Shown piece after piece: positions 51,383 through 59,968 of a DNA stretch of 64,000 bases (within the stretch, counting starts at the first letter, position 1; every line of letters begins with the position of its first letter). The position numbers and the translations under genes are program-made. The stretch spans positions 62,001 through 126,000 of the forward strand of contig NZ_UWFA01000170.1 of NCBI RefSeq assembly GCF_900601905.1. Direction: 5' to 3'. Below the pieces are notes generated by a model. The model ran no database searches, had not been told where the DNA came from, and worked only from the letters and a program-made list of their open reading frames with translations. The DNA is from Pseudomonas viridiflava (lineage in GTDB: Bacteria > Pseudomonadota > Gammaproteobacteria > Pseudomonadales > Pseudomonadaceae).

Positions 51383-52189
51383 ATGAATCTGATCCACCGC
51401 ATCGTCGCCTTGATGGCCCTGGCATTAGTGCTCGGGGGCTGTACCAGCAAGCCGGTGTACAACGCCAAGGAGAACTTCTCGGACAACATGGGCTTGAGCA
51501 ACGATCAGATGAGCCGCGCCATTGTCACCGCGCTCAACGATCGCCAATGGGTCGTGCAGTCGGTGAAACCGGGCATGATCAAGGCGGCCATTACCGTCCG
51601 CGAGCGTCACCATGCCGAAGTGGATATTCCGTACACACCGACTTCGTTCGAAATCGACTACCGCAGCAGCACCGGCCTGGACTACAAGGACGGCAAGATC
51701 CACGGCAACTACAACCGCTGGGTCAACAACCTGCGCTCCAACATCCTCAAGGAGCTGTCGATCGACCCGACCATCGAGCAAGTCAATGATCTGGGCATCG
51801 TGAAGCAGGGCGCAGAAGACGCCACTTACCTGAGTTTCAACGAAGGCGTCAGACGCGCCACCGCGGCGGGCCTGCTGGACGGCAGCGTGAAGTTCTACCT
51901 GGCCGGGCAAACCTTGCCTGCCAACGTGCACACCCTCGATACCGTGAGCAGCAGCCGCAAGACCAACGGCAGCAACAAATCCGACGAAGAAGCCTGCTAC
52001 TGGGCGCTGCAATCGAGCCTGATCACCCTGCAGAACGCCGCCAAAAAAGCCAAGGCCAATGCCGTGATAAACATCGCCAGCGTCGACCAGCGCAGCCTGT
52101 ACAAAGACACCGAAAAATTCCAGTGCCGCGCCGGTCTGCTTATCGCCAGCGTTGCATTGCGCGGTGATCTGGCGCAGATCAAGGAGTAA
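51383..52189 (+). CDS. APE operon terminal lipoprotein of unknown function
   Basis: This 268-residue lipoprotein has lipobox LGGC with Cys20 and follows the second ketosynthase gene by 25 bases behind GGAG/AAGGG. The mature part has a small alpha/beta domain (about 30-125) with AIVTALNDRQWVVQSV, and a C-terminal domain (about 170-268) with EEACYWALQSSLITLQ and a conserved Cys pair. Equivalent proteins are sometimes called excinuclease ATPase subunit by transfer of a wrong name; I see no ATPase motif. It is likely an outer-membrane accessory of the pathway. Confidence 0.75.
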   Translation: MNLIHRIVALMALALVLGGCTSKPVYNAKENFSDNMGLSNDQMSRAIVTALNDRQWVVQSVKPGMIKAAITVRERHHAEVDIPYTPTSFEIDYRSSTGLDYKDGKIHGNYNRWVNNLRSNILKELSIDPTIEQVNDLGIVKQGAEDATYLSFNEGVRRATAAGLLDGSVKFYLAGQTLPANVHTLDTVSSSRKTNGSNKSDEEACYWALQSSLITLQNAAKKAKANAVINIASVDQRSLYKDTEKFQCRAGLLIASVALRGDLAQIKE

Positions 52190-52220
52190 GCCTGGCGGCC
52201 GTCTGCGGGTAAACGCAGAC

Positions 52221-52261
52221 CCTGTGGGACCGAATTCATTCGCGAATGAATTCGCTCCCAA
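52221..52261. repeat. Palindromic REP-like element and operon end
   Basis: A perfect 24-base palindrome at 52231-52254 (arms CGAATTCATTCG) is flanked by CTGTGGGA and GCTCCCA remnants of a REP arm. A hairpin GTCTGCG-GGTAAA-CGCAGAC just upstream (52201-52220) lacks a T-run. Together they may end or stabilise the APE transcript. Confidence 0.65.
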
Positions 52262-52281
52262 CTGATTATCAGTGTTCGCAA

Positions 52282-53124
52282 CTACTGTTCAGGCACTGGA
52301 ACATTCATGCAGACAGGCACACCGTTGGAAAGCAACTCGGGCTGATTGCAGGTGCCAACGCTCATCACTTTATCCATCCAGTTTCGATAGAAACCGACAC
52401 GCGTGTATTGCCCGGCATCAAGAAGTCGACGACTTACCAATCCAAACCCCACGTACTCTCCATTCTGGATAAACAGCAATGGGCCTCCAGAGTCGCCACC
52501 TCTGGATATATCGCTGGCACACACGTTGAGGGCCGGGTCGTAGTTGGTATCGGGATAGCCTTCCGGCACATCGATGCACTTTTGAGTTTCAAGAATTTTT
52601 CCGTTGGCGTGGTAGAGATGGTCAGGCCTCTGTCCAGACTCTGTTAACCCGAACCCGGCCAGGAAAACTGTCTCTCCAACTTGCTCCTGGCCTTCGCCAC
52701 TGTGAAGTTTGAGAAAGTGCGTGCTTAGAGCCGGGCGTTTGAGCTTCAACATGGCTATATCGTATTGCCCACTGCTGCGATGGGCGTCAGCATCTTTTGA
52801 GTAGGGCTCCCAATTCTTGAAGTCCGCTGGAATATAAGCCTGCTCGATTTCAACTGTGTCGAGACTAATCACGGCTGGACGGTACTGCTCCATCCCGATT
52901 TGAACCTGGTAGGGTGACTGGCCGCGAATGCAGTGCGCGGCCGTCAGCACCCAGCTTGGGGCGACTAACGCTGCGCCGCAAATATGTCCCCCATCTTGCG
53001 TGGTTACAGTACCGAAAAACGGATAAGCACCCGGTGGGGTGGGCGTTCCTCCAACGATCCTTTCCTGCGCGGTGGCGGTGAGCGCTATAACGAAAAGACT
53101 TAACGCAGTAACGCTTCTGTTCAT
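52282..53124 (-). CDS. Secreted trypsin-like serine protease (S1 family)
   Basis: The 280-residue protein has a signal peptide (about residues 1-19) followed almost directly by IVGG (23-26), so signal cleavage leaves only a few residues before the mature N-terminus. The triad is complete: His64 in LTAAHC, Asp122 in YDIAML and Ser212 in GGDSGGPL. The S1 loop (VCASDISRGGDSGG) is shorter than in trypsin and lacks the usual Cys before the active Ser; Asp205 may serve as the basic-residue selector. Two C-terminal Cys (259, 272) could form a disulfide. Start 53124 has AAGGAGAG upstream. Confidence 0.88.
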   Translation of the reverse strand: MNRSVTALSLFVIALTATAQERIVGGTPTPPGAYPFFGTVTTQDGGHICGAALVAPSWVLTAAHCIRGQSPYQVQIGMEQYRPAVISLDTVEIEQAYIPADFKNWEPYSKDADAHRSSGQYDIAMLKLKRPALSTHFLKLHSGEGQEQVGETVFLAGFGLTESGQRPDHLYHANGKILETQKCIDVPEGYPDTNYDPALNVCASDISRGGDSGGPLLFIQNGEYVGFGLVSRRLLDAGQYTRVGFYRNWMDKVMSVGTCNQPELLSNGVPVCMNVPVPEQ

Positions 53125-53321
53125 GGCTCTCTCCTTGATTCCCTGTCCAGCATTTGAGTTTACGGCTCGAACATTCAGGGTAATCCTCGGTTGCATGTGA
53201 CGATACTGTTAGAAATGACAGTGTCCTTTCGCTGCGAATGGCGGTTTGCCTGATAAAGCGCTTCGCGACCGTCGTAACAGGACCGCGCAGGACCTGAAAG
53301 AACCCAGGACCTGGAAACGCA

Positions 53322-54212
53322 CTACCCCGCCCGCTGCGTCACCAACTCCACAAACGCTTTGGCCATGGGCGATTGCTGGTCCTTGCGTTGCACCAGCCAC
53401 ACGGCACTGGTGGCGTCCGGGTCGAGCAGGGTTCGGTAGACCACGCCATCGATGCGCATGCGTCGATAGGAGGCGGGCAAAACCGTGACGCCAAGGCCCG
53501 CCGCCACCAGACCGATGATGGTCATCACCTCTCCAGCCTCCTGGGTAATCAGCGGACTGAATCCGGCAGCGCGAGCCAGTTCCATGAGCTGGGCATACAA
53601 CCCGCTGCCGTAGGTGCGCGGGAAGAACACGAACGGCTCGGCCGCCAATTGCGCAAGATGCAATCCGTGCTCACTGCCCTGAGCCAACGGGTGATCGGCG
53701 TTGATGATTGCCACCAGCGGCTCACGCAGCAGTTCGACCACCAGCAACGAATCCGGTAACGCCAGCGGGCGCATGATGCCGACCTGGATCGACTCATCCT
53801 CCAGACCTGCCGCCACTTGTTTGCTGTTCATTTCCTGCAGGGCCAGGTGGACCGCAGGGAAGCTTTGCCGAAACGCGAGGATCGCCTGGGGGATGCTCGA
53901 AGTGAACGGCGCGGAGGTGGTAAAGCCGATCTTCAATTCGCCCAGCTCACCCAATTGCGCACGCCGCGCCACATCGGATGCCTTGTCGACCTGCGCCAGC
54001 ACCAGACGCGCTTCATCAAGAAACAGCCGTCCGGCTTCGCTCAGCGCCACGCGCCGGTTGGTGCGGTCGAACAACCGCGCGCCCAGCTCCTGCTCAAGTG
54101 CCTGAATCTGCTGACTCAGCGGTGGCTGAGAAATACCCAGCAGTTGCGCGGCGCGACCAAAATGCAGCTCCTCGGCGACCGCAATGAAGTAACGCAGATG
54201 TCGTAATTCCAT
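53322..54212 (-). CDS. LysR-type transcriptional regulator
   Basis: This 296-residue regulator has an N-terminal helix-turn-helix (about residues 1-60, MELRHLRYFIAVAEELHFGR and ISQPPLSQQIQALE) and a ligand-binding domain of the BenM/CatM kind. It is divergent from an MFS gene across 119 bases, the standard arrangement for a regulator and its target. An ACCT-N7-AGGT inverted repeat at 54235-54249 is a candidate site. The effector is unknown. Confidence 0.92.
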   Translation of the reverse strand: MELRHLRYFIAVAEELHFGRAAQLLGISQPPLSQQIQALEQELGARLFDRTNRRVALSEAGRLFLDEARLVLAQVDKASDVARRAQLGELGELKIGFTTSAPFTSSIPQAILAFRQSFPAVHLALQEMNSKQVAAGLEDESIQVGIMRPLALPDSLLVVELLREPLVAIINADHPLAQGSEHGLHLAQLAAEPFVFFPRTYGSGLYAQLMELARAAGFSPLITQEAGEVMTIIGLVAAGLGVTVLPASYRRMRIDGVVYRTLLDPDATSAVWLVQRKDQQSPMAKAFVELVTQRAG

Positions 54213-54331
54213 GGCCTTCCAAATAAGACGTTTAACCTATCAAACAGGTCGAACAATATATTGGAAAGAATGATTAGCCAGCGATATTCTTTTTCCTCAT
54301 TGCCTGCCTGCACGCTGCTCCGAGGTCCATC

Positions 54332-55594
54332 TTGAACCCTGCTGTCGCAACATCCGCCCCGACCGTGATTGAAACGGCCATCCCGCTGGGTGACACCTAT
54401 ATCGAAAAAGACACACCCATGTTCATGCGCACGGTACTGGCGCTGTTCTCGGGTGGTTTCGCAACGTTTGCCTTGCTGTATTGCGTACAGCCGATGATGC
54501 CCGTGCTGTCCCGGGAGTTCTCGATCAACGCGGCACAGAGCAGTCTGATCCTGTCAGTTTCCACCGCGATGCTGGCCATCGGCTTGCTGATTACCGGGCC
54601 GATCTCCGACCGACTTGGACGCAAACCGGTGATGGTGCTGGCGCTGTTCTGTGCGGCGATGTTCACTCTCGCCAGCGCGCTGATGCCCACCTGGGAAGGC
54701 GTGCTGCTGACCCGGGCGCTGGTGGGGCTGTCGCTCAGCGGCCTGGCGGCGGTGGCCATGACCTACCTCAGCGAAGAAATTCACCCCAACCACATCGGCC
54801 TGGCCATGGGCCTGTACATCGGCGGCAACGCTATCGGCGGCATGAGCGGACGAGTGATTACCGGCGTCCTGATCGATTACGTAAGCTGGCACGTGGCGCT
54901 GGGGGTGGTGGGCGTTCTGGCGCTGATCGCGGCGGGCGTGTTCTGGAAGATCCTGCCGGAGTCGCGCAACTTCCGTGCGCGTTCCCTGCAGCCGCGCAGC
55001 CTGATCGATGGCTTTGTCATGCAGTTCCGCGACGCCGGGCTGCCGTTGCTGTTCCTTGAGGCCTTCCTGCTGATGGGCAGCTTCGTCACGCTGTTCAACT
55101 ACATCGGCTATCGCTTGTTGGCCGAGCCTTATCACTTGAGTCAGGCGTTGGTCGGGCTGTTTTCAGTGGTGTACCTGTCGGGCATCTACAGCTCGGCGAA
55201 GATCGGCTCACTGGCCGACAGGCTCGGGCGGCGTCAGGTGCTGTGGGCGGTCATCGTGCTGATGCTGGTCGGCATTACCCTGACCCTGTTCGAGCCCCTC
55301 TCGGTGGTGATCGTCGGCGTATTGCTGTTTACCTTTGGCTTCTTCGGCGCGCATTCAGTCGCCAGCAGCTGGATCGGCCGCCGCGCACTAAAAGCCAAGG
55401 GCCAGGCTTCTTCGCTGTACCTGTTCAGTTATTACGCAGGTTCAAGTGTGGCGGGAACGGCGGGCGGGGTGTGCTGGCATTACGGCGGCTGGAACGGCAT
55501 CGGGGCGTTTATTGGTGTGCTGCTGCTGATTGCGCTGGCTGTGGCGTTGAAGCTGAAGAAATTACCGCCGTTGCAGGTGGCAAGCCAAATCTAA
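54332..55594 (+). CDS. MFS transporter, YnfM-like
   Basis: A 420-residue 12-helix inner-membrane transporter with a ~30-residue polar N-terminus. Motif A is GPISDRLGRKPVM, the second-half copy is GSLADRLGRRQVL, and MTYLSEEIHPNHIG is typical of YnfM-like exporters. The start is TTG at 54332 behind GAGG. It is divergent from the LysR regulator, which probably controls it. Substrate not known. Confidence 0.88.
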   Translation: MNPAVATSAPTVIETAIPLGDTYIEKDTPMFMRTVLALFSGGFATFALLYCVQPMMPVLSREFSINAAQSSLILSVSTAMLAIGLLITGPISDRLGRKPVMVLALFCAAMFTLASALMPTWEGVLLTRALVGLSLSGLAAVAMTYLSEEIHPNHIGLAMGLYIGGNAIGGMSGRVITGVLIDYVSWHVALGVVGVLALIAAGVFWKILPESRNFRARSLQPRSLIDGFVMQFRDAGLPLLFLEAFLLMGSFVTLFNYIGYRLLAEPYHLSQALVGLFSVVYLSGIYSSAKIGSLADRLGRRQVLWAVIVLMLVGITLTLFEPLSVVIVGVLLFTFGFFGAHSVASSWIGRRALKAKGQASSLYLFSYYAGSSVAGTAGGVCWHYGGWNGIGAFIGVLLLIALAVALKLKKLPPLQVASQI

Positions 55595-55604
55595 CATCTG
55601 ACCT

Positions 55605-55692
55605 GTTGGAGCGAGGCTTGCCCGCGATGAACGATAACGCGATCTATCTGGCATACCGAGGCGCCTGGTTCGCGGGCAAGCCTCGCTCCAAC
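55605..55692. repeat. REPIN, GGCTTGCCCGCGAA family
   Basis: Inverted arms at 55605-55628 and 55669-55692 lie between the convergent ends of the MFS gene and hemE. Arms are essentially identical to the other family members in the window. Confidence 0.9.
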
Positions 55693-55731
55693 AGGATTTG
55701 CTTTCCCATTCAGAGCGAGACCGATCCCAAA

Positions 55732-56799
55732 TCACCCGTGATACTGCGCCGAAAGCTCGTGTACCGCTTCGATGAACGCGCCCGCATGAGCCGGGTCGAC
55801 TTCCGGGGTGATGCCGTGGCCGAGGTTGAAGACGTGGCCGTCACCGCTGCCGTAGCTGGCGAGGATGCGTGACACTTCAGCGCGGATCGCCTGCGGGCTG
55901 GCGTACAGCACGGACGGATCCATGTTGCCTTGCAGCGCGACCTTGCTACCCACACGACGGCGGGCGTCACCGATGTTGGTGGTCCAGTCCAGGCCCAGCG
56001 CATCGGCGCCGGTTTCAGCCATGCTTTCCAGCCACAAGCCGCCGCCTTTGGTGAACAGGATCACCGGCACTTTGCGCCCGTCATTCTCGCGAATCAGGCC
56101 ATTGACGATCTTCTGCATGTAGGCCAGGGAGAACTCCTGATACGCCGCATCGGAAAGACTGCCGCCCCAGCTGTCGAAAATCTGCACGGCCTGTGCGCCC
56201 GCCATGATCTGGCCGTTGAGATAGGCGATGACCGAGTCAGCCAGTTTATCCAGCAACAAGTGCATGGCCTGCGGGCTTTCATAGAGCATGGCCTTGGACT
56301 TGCGATGGTCTTTCGACGAGCCGCCTTCGACCATATACGTGGCCAGCGTCCAGGGGCTGCCGGAAAAACCGATCAACGGCACACGACCATTGAGCTCGCG
56401 GCGGATGGTGCTGACTGCATCCATCACATAACCCAGATCCTGTTGCGCGTCAGGGATCGGCAGGGCCTCGATATCAGCCAGGGTGTTGACGGTTTTCTTG
56501 AAGCGCGGGCCTTCGCCCGTCTCGAAATACAAGCCCAGGCCCATGGCATCGGGGATGGTCAGAATGTCGGAAAACAGAATGGCCGCATCCAGGTGTGGAT
56601 AGCGATCAAGCGGTTGCAAGGTGACTTCGCAGGCAAACTCCGGATTCATGCACAGGCTCATGAAATCCCCGGCCTTGGCGCGGCTGGCGCGGTATTCCGG
56701 CAGGTAGCGGCCGGCCTGGCGCATCATCCACACAGGGGTAACATCTACGGGTTGCTTGAGCAGGGCACGAAGGAAACGGTCGTTCTTCAAGGCAGTCAT
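55732..56799 (-). CDS. hemE: Uroporphyrinogen decarboxylase
   Basis: This 355-residue cytosolic enzyme converts uroporphyrinogen III to coproporphyrinogen III in heme biosynthesis. The [11 protein letters not shown] signature at residues 26-36 and catalytic Asp78 in FSDIL are intact, and the length is standard. The gene order hemE, gltD, gltB is the one I recall for P. aeruginosa (PA5034-PA5036); here a large toxin-like gene lies between hemE and gltD. Confidence 0.96.
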   Translation of the reverse strand: MTALKNDRFLRALLKQPVDVTPVWMMRQAGRYLPEYRASRAKAGDFMSLCMNPEFACEVTLQPLDRYPHLDAAILFSDILTIPDAMGLGLYFETGEGPRFKKTVNTLADIEALPIPDAQQDLGYVMDAVSTIRRELNGRVPLIGFSGSPWTLATYMVEGGSSKDHRKSKAMLYESPQAMHLLLDKLADSVIAYLNGQIMAGAQAVQIFDSWGGSLSDAAYQEFSLAYMQKIVNGLIRENDGRKVPVILFTKGGGLWLESMAETGADALGLDWTTNIGDARRRVGSKVALQGNMDPSVLYASPQAIRAEVSRILASYGSGDGHVFNLGHGITPEVDPAHAGAFIEAVHELSAQYHG

Positions 56800-56846
56800 G
56801 TCGGCATCCGCAAAAAAAGTGCGGGCATTTTCTCAGACGCAGCCGC

Positions 56847-56874
56847 AAAAGGCACGGACCGAGCCGTGCCTTTT
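56847..56874. terminator. Bidirectional rho-independent terminator upstream of hemE
   Basis: AAAAGGCACGG, a six-base loop and CCGTGCCTTTT form a strong hairpin that has an A-run on one side and a T-run on the other, so it would work in both directions. It lies between the hemE start and the end of the toxin-like gene and should stop leftward transcription from the latter. Confidence 0.8.
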
Positions 56875-56925
56875 ATCTATCGGGACGATTTGTCGCGGGG
56901 GTGGCCATTTAAAAAGCAATGCCCG

Positions 56926-57048
56926 GTAGGAGCGAGCTTGCTCACGATCGGCTGCGAAGCAGTCGTAAAAATGGTGGGCGCGACGATGTTTGAAGGTCGT
57001 GCCGACCCTATCGCGAGCAAGGTGGAGCGCCACCCCGGTCGCTCCTAC
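56926..57048. repeat. Composite, rearranged REPIN
   Basis: The left arm (GTAGGAGCGAGCTTGCTCAC, 56926-56945) is nearly normal. The right arm (57010-57048) is interrupted: GCGAGCAAG is followed by an extra GTGGAGCGCCACCCCG before CGCTCCTAC. A solitary half-REP identical to 30758-30780 follows at 57088-57110. Apart from these elements and the terminator, the 337-base gap between hemE and the toxin-like gene holds no gene that I can see. Confidence 0.75.
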
Positions 57049-57136
57049 AGATTGTTTTCGGCAAACCACTGAGTTGTCGGACGCGCTTTCGCAGCCTTCG
57101 GCAGCTCCTGCGACGCCTGCGTATCAATGCCTGGAT

Positions 57137-59968
57137 TCAATGCCAAGGCATGATTTCAACAAACACGAGGATGCCCTTGTTATCCGCCGGCTGCTTGACT
57201 TTCAAACGCCACTTGCCACGCCCTTTCGACAAATTGGGGCTGGTAATGTCATACGTAAAATATTGTTCCCTAACGCCAGGTTGTGTAGCAGATTTAAGTT
57301 TCTCCACATTATGAAAACCGTGACAGTGATAGTTAAGTTCGGCATCAACCCTGATTTTCTCGATGGCTTCCTTTAGCGCTTCCGCCAAGTGGTAGTCCCG
57401 TTTCTTGAATAACTTGTACGGGTCCACAGCTGGATTGTAGCCTGACAAATCCAGCTTGAAGACCGCTCCCCCTGCACCCCCAGGTGGATGGTAACGCCAC
57501 ACATTGTTCGCATCAGGGAACATCGGTGTTTTAGCGGATGCATTCGGATGGCGCAGATCAATCATCCGCCACACCTTGTTCGTATGGTCCGGCTGGACAG
57601 GATACGCCTTGTGTTGGCGCACCACGTAGAAACTCGACTGGCCGTTAACAACCTGTTCATGGACGCCGTTGTAAAAGCCATCGGTGCGCAGCTTCGAGCC
57701 GCTTGGCAATTGAGGCATTGCCGGCCTGACGTCGAAATTAATGACACCCGTGTACTTGTCTATGAAATGCCTTGGCTCTACAGGTTTGATTTTTGGAGGT
57801 TTTGCCTTGGATGTTCTGGAATAGGGAAGCAAATCGAGCAGCAGAAGTCCTGCTTCGACAAAATAGCTCGCTGCATCTTTTTGGTTGCCTTGGACGGCGT
57901 CGCGCAGGCCGTGAGCTACAGCAAAAGTACTGCGTATGGTAGCGATGGGAAATGCGACTTTGAATGGCGTAAAAGACAAGACCGTCTCACCCGCAATCTT
58001 GAGAATTTTCCAGACAGTTTCCCAATCAACTTCTTCGGTTGTATTGGTGTACTTGTCGATTACCTCAAGCATCCGATTGATCTGCGCTTCATAAGCCGCT
58101 TCAAAAACGTTTCCCGTGCAGAGCTGACTATCCGTGGTATGGGTGCGCCACTTGGCACCCAGTGCTTTTTTGACCTCGCTCTGCTTATCGAGCGGAGCCA
58201 TACCTGCCAGGTAATCCCTGAAGGAAGGATCACGCAACATTGCGCTCAAGCCCTCAAGCCTGTCTAGTTCACGAAAGCATTTCCCATCAGGCGCGTCGGG
58301 TGTATAGATCACAACGGGGGAAACAGCACCCGTTGTTGCCACGCCGATGATCAATAGGCCTTCGAGTTGTATCCTGTTAATCCGCAGTTTTTGCACCTGG
58401 ATCTGATGGCCTTCAACTCGGGCACGATGCTCATCATCAACAGGGTGATCCAGAACAGACATGACCCATTTGTACCCGCGATTTTCCTGGCCTGCTGGGG
58501 AGGTTCCATCCTCCAGAAAGTCTCCCGCCATTTTGGCTTCCAGTGCATCAAGGCGCATTTGAGCCTGCATCACCCGTGCGTACCGCGCTGCAGACAATCG
58601 CCCATGGGCGGAAGTCAGCAGGCTCGACTTCACAAGGTTTGAATACGCTTGGCCTACATCCAGCTCGCGAACAAGATCATAAATATAGGAGGGTGTAAGC
58701 GCGTCGATTGGCTGGCCGCTCACGGAATGCCGGGCCTGGGCCTTATACCGGAGTTTAAAGTCCGTGAACGCAATATTGTTCAGGCTCAATTGCGTGAGGC
58801 TTCGCTGCTCAAACGTGGTTACTACTTCAGCGTTCTCTGGCCCTGCCCCCCGAGCCGAACTCATCAGAAATCCAGTGAACTGGGTATGCACGGTGTGGAT
58901 GATCACATCGTCAGGTTCAATCGTCAGGTCATGATCAGCAATCAGGCGCTCGCGCAGCTTGGTACGAGCGTAGTCAAAGAGCGGTTTGGAATTTTCATCC
59001 ACCTCGACATCAGTCAAGTCCGGTGCTTTCGCGTCGAGGACTGCCTGGTTATAGGCGCCCAGTGCGCGACTCCACTGATACCGGTCCGCATCTGAACGGC
59101 CCTTGAGCCAGTCAGGTACCGCGCTGTTTGTCTCAAGATCATTGGAGGGTGGATGCAACAAGCCACCGTTCCGATTAAGTGTCCACTCTGCCTTTGAATC
59201 TTCCAATGCCTGGGCAAAGGCTTCGGGCAATGTGTCGTTATGTATTAAGTCGATTTCCTCGGCATGGGTCAGTGGCATGACGTTGAGCAGATCTTCCAGG
59301 CGCTCAACGGGCAGTTGCGGGTTAAGCGCGCGCAATGCCCACAACGTCAGCGATCGGTCTTCGGGTGTAGGTGTCCAGAAAGGCAGGAATGGGTTCGACT
59401 CATCGTCTTGCATCTCAGATTTCGACAGATCCTCATCAGCCAGCATTGCGTCCAGTAGCTGCGCACGTCTGGTTTGCGCCATCGCTGCGATTTGCTCGCG
59501 CACGACTCTGATCCGGCTATGGTCGGTGAAATCATCGCCGCCACTGCCAAGATCAGAATCGGAAGGGATTTGTCTGAATACACCATGAAACAGCGGCTCG
59601 ATAACGTAGGTGTTGGTATTACCCAATCCGGTGTAGGTGCCATCTGCATGCTGCACCAGGGTGACTGCATGCTGGATAACGGCTGCATCGCTGCCTTTGA
59701 GATAACACGCGATTTCGTCTCCGTGCTCATCAACGATGGCCAGCTCAGTGTCCGCCGACCAGTCCGGCAACTGGGTCAGCATAGCGAACAGCACACTGTC
59801 GCCACCAAAGGGTATGAAGTCTCTCTGCGTGAAGCGTTCAGCAAACTGATCAAGGATAAGGTTTGCCTGTTGCTGTGCGCGGTGCTCGCGCATGGCGGCC
59901 AGACTTGGGGTGGAGGTGTTCGGCTGTTGAGCCGCTGAGGATGGGGACGCAGTTGTTTCTTGAGACAT
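57137..59968 (-). CDS. Large toxin-like protein, dermonecrotic toxin (DUF6543)-like
   Basis: This 943-residue protein has a disordered Ser/Thr/Gln-rich start (1-25) and no signal peptide. A long helical body includes a stretch (about 360-400) with SARGAGPENAEV and FEQRSLTQLSLNNIAF, resembling large pseudomonad proteins annotated with a dermonecrotic-toxin domain. Hydrophobic segments lie near residues 540-560 and 655-700. The last ~180 residues look like a separate domain with an NYHCHGFHN cluster. Start 59968 has AAGGA upstream; the frame opens 14 codons earlier. No immunity-like gene is adjacent. Identification is by resemblance only. Confidence 0.65.
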   Translation of the reverse strand: MSQETTASPSSAAQQPNTSTPSLAAMREHRAQQQANLILDQFAERFTQRDFIPFGGDSVLFAMLTQLPDWSADTELAIVDEHGDEIACYLKGSDAAVIQHAVTLVQHADGTYTGLGNTNTYVIEPLFHGVFRQIPSDSDLGSGGDDFTDHSRIRVVREQIAAMAQTRRAQLLDAMLADEDLSKSEMQDDESNPFLPFWTPTPEDRSLTLWALRALNPQLPVERLEDLLNVMPLTHAEEIDLIHNDTLPEAFAQALEDSKAEWTLNRNGGLLHPPSNDLETNSAVPDWLKGRSDADRYQWSRALGAYNQAVLDAKAPDLTDVEVDENSKPLFDYARTKLRERLIADHDLTIEPDDVIIHTVHTQFTGFLMSSARGAGPENAEVVTTFEQRSLTQLSLNNIAFTDFKLRYKAQARHSVSGQPIDALTPSYIYDLVRELDVGQAYSNLVKSSLLTSAHGRLSAARYARVMQAQMRLDALEAKMAGDFLEDGTSPAGQENRGYKWVMSVLDHPVDDEHRARVEGHQIQVQKLRINRIQLEGLLIIGVATTGAVSPVVIYTPDAPDGKCFRELDRLEGLSAMLRDPSFRDYLAGMAPLDKQSEVKKALGAKWRTHTTDSQLCTGNVFEAAYEAQINRMLEVIDKYTNTTEEVDWETVWKILKIAGETVLSFTPFKVAFPIATIRSTFAVAHGLRDAVQGNQKDAASYFVEAGLLLLDLLPYSRTSKAKPPKIKPVEPRHFIDKYTGVINFDVRPAMPQLPSGSKLRTDGFYNGVHEQVVNGQSSFYVVRQHKAYPVQPDHTNKVWRMIDLRHPNASAKTPMFPDANNVWRYHPPGGAGGAVFKLDLSGYNPAVDPYKLFKKRDYHLAEALKEAIEKIRVDAELNYHCHGFHNVEKLKSATQPGVREQYFTYDITSPNLSKGRGKWRLKVKQPADNKGILVFVEIMPWH

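Noticed and set aside
51383..52189. Excinuclease ATPase subunit
   Set aside because: The protein is a lipoprotein with no Walker motifs; the name appears to be a propagated error.
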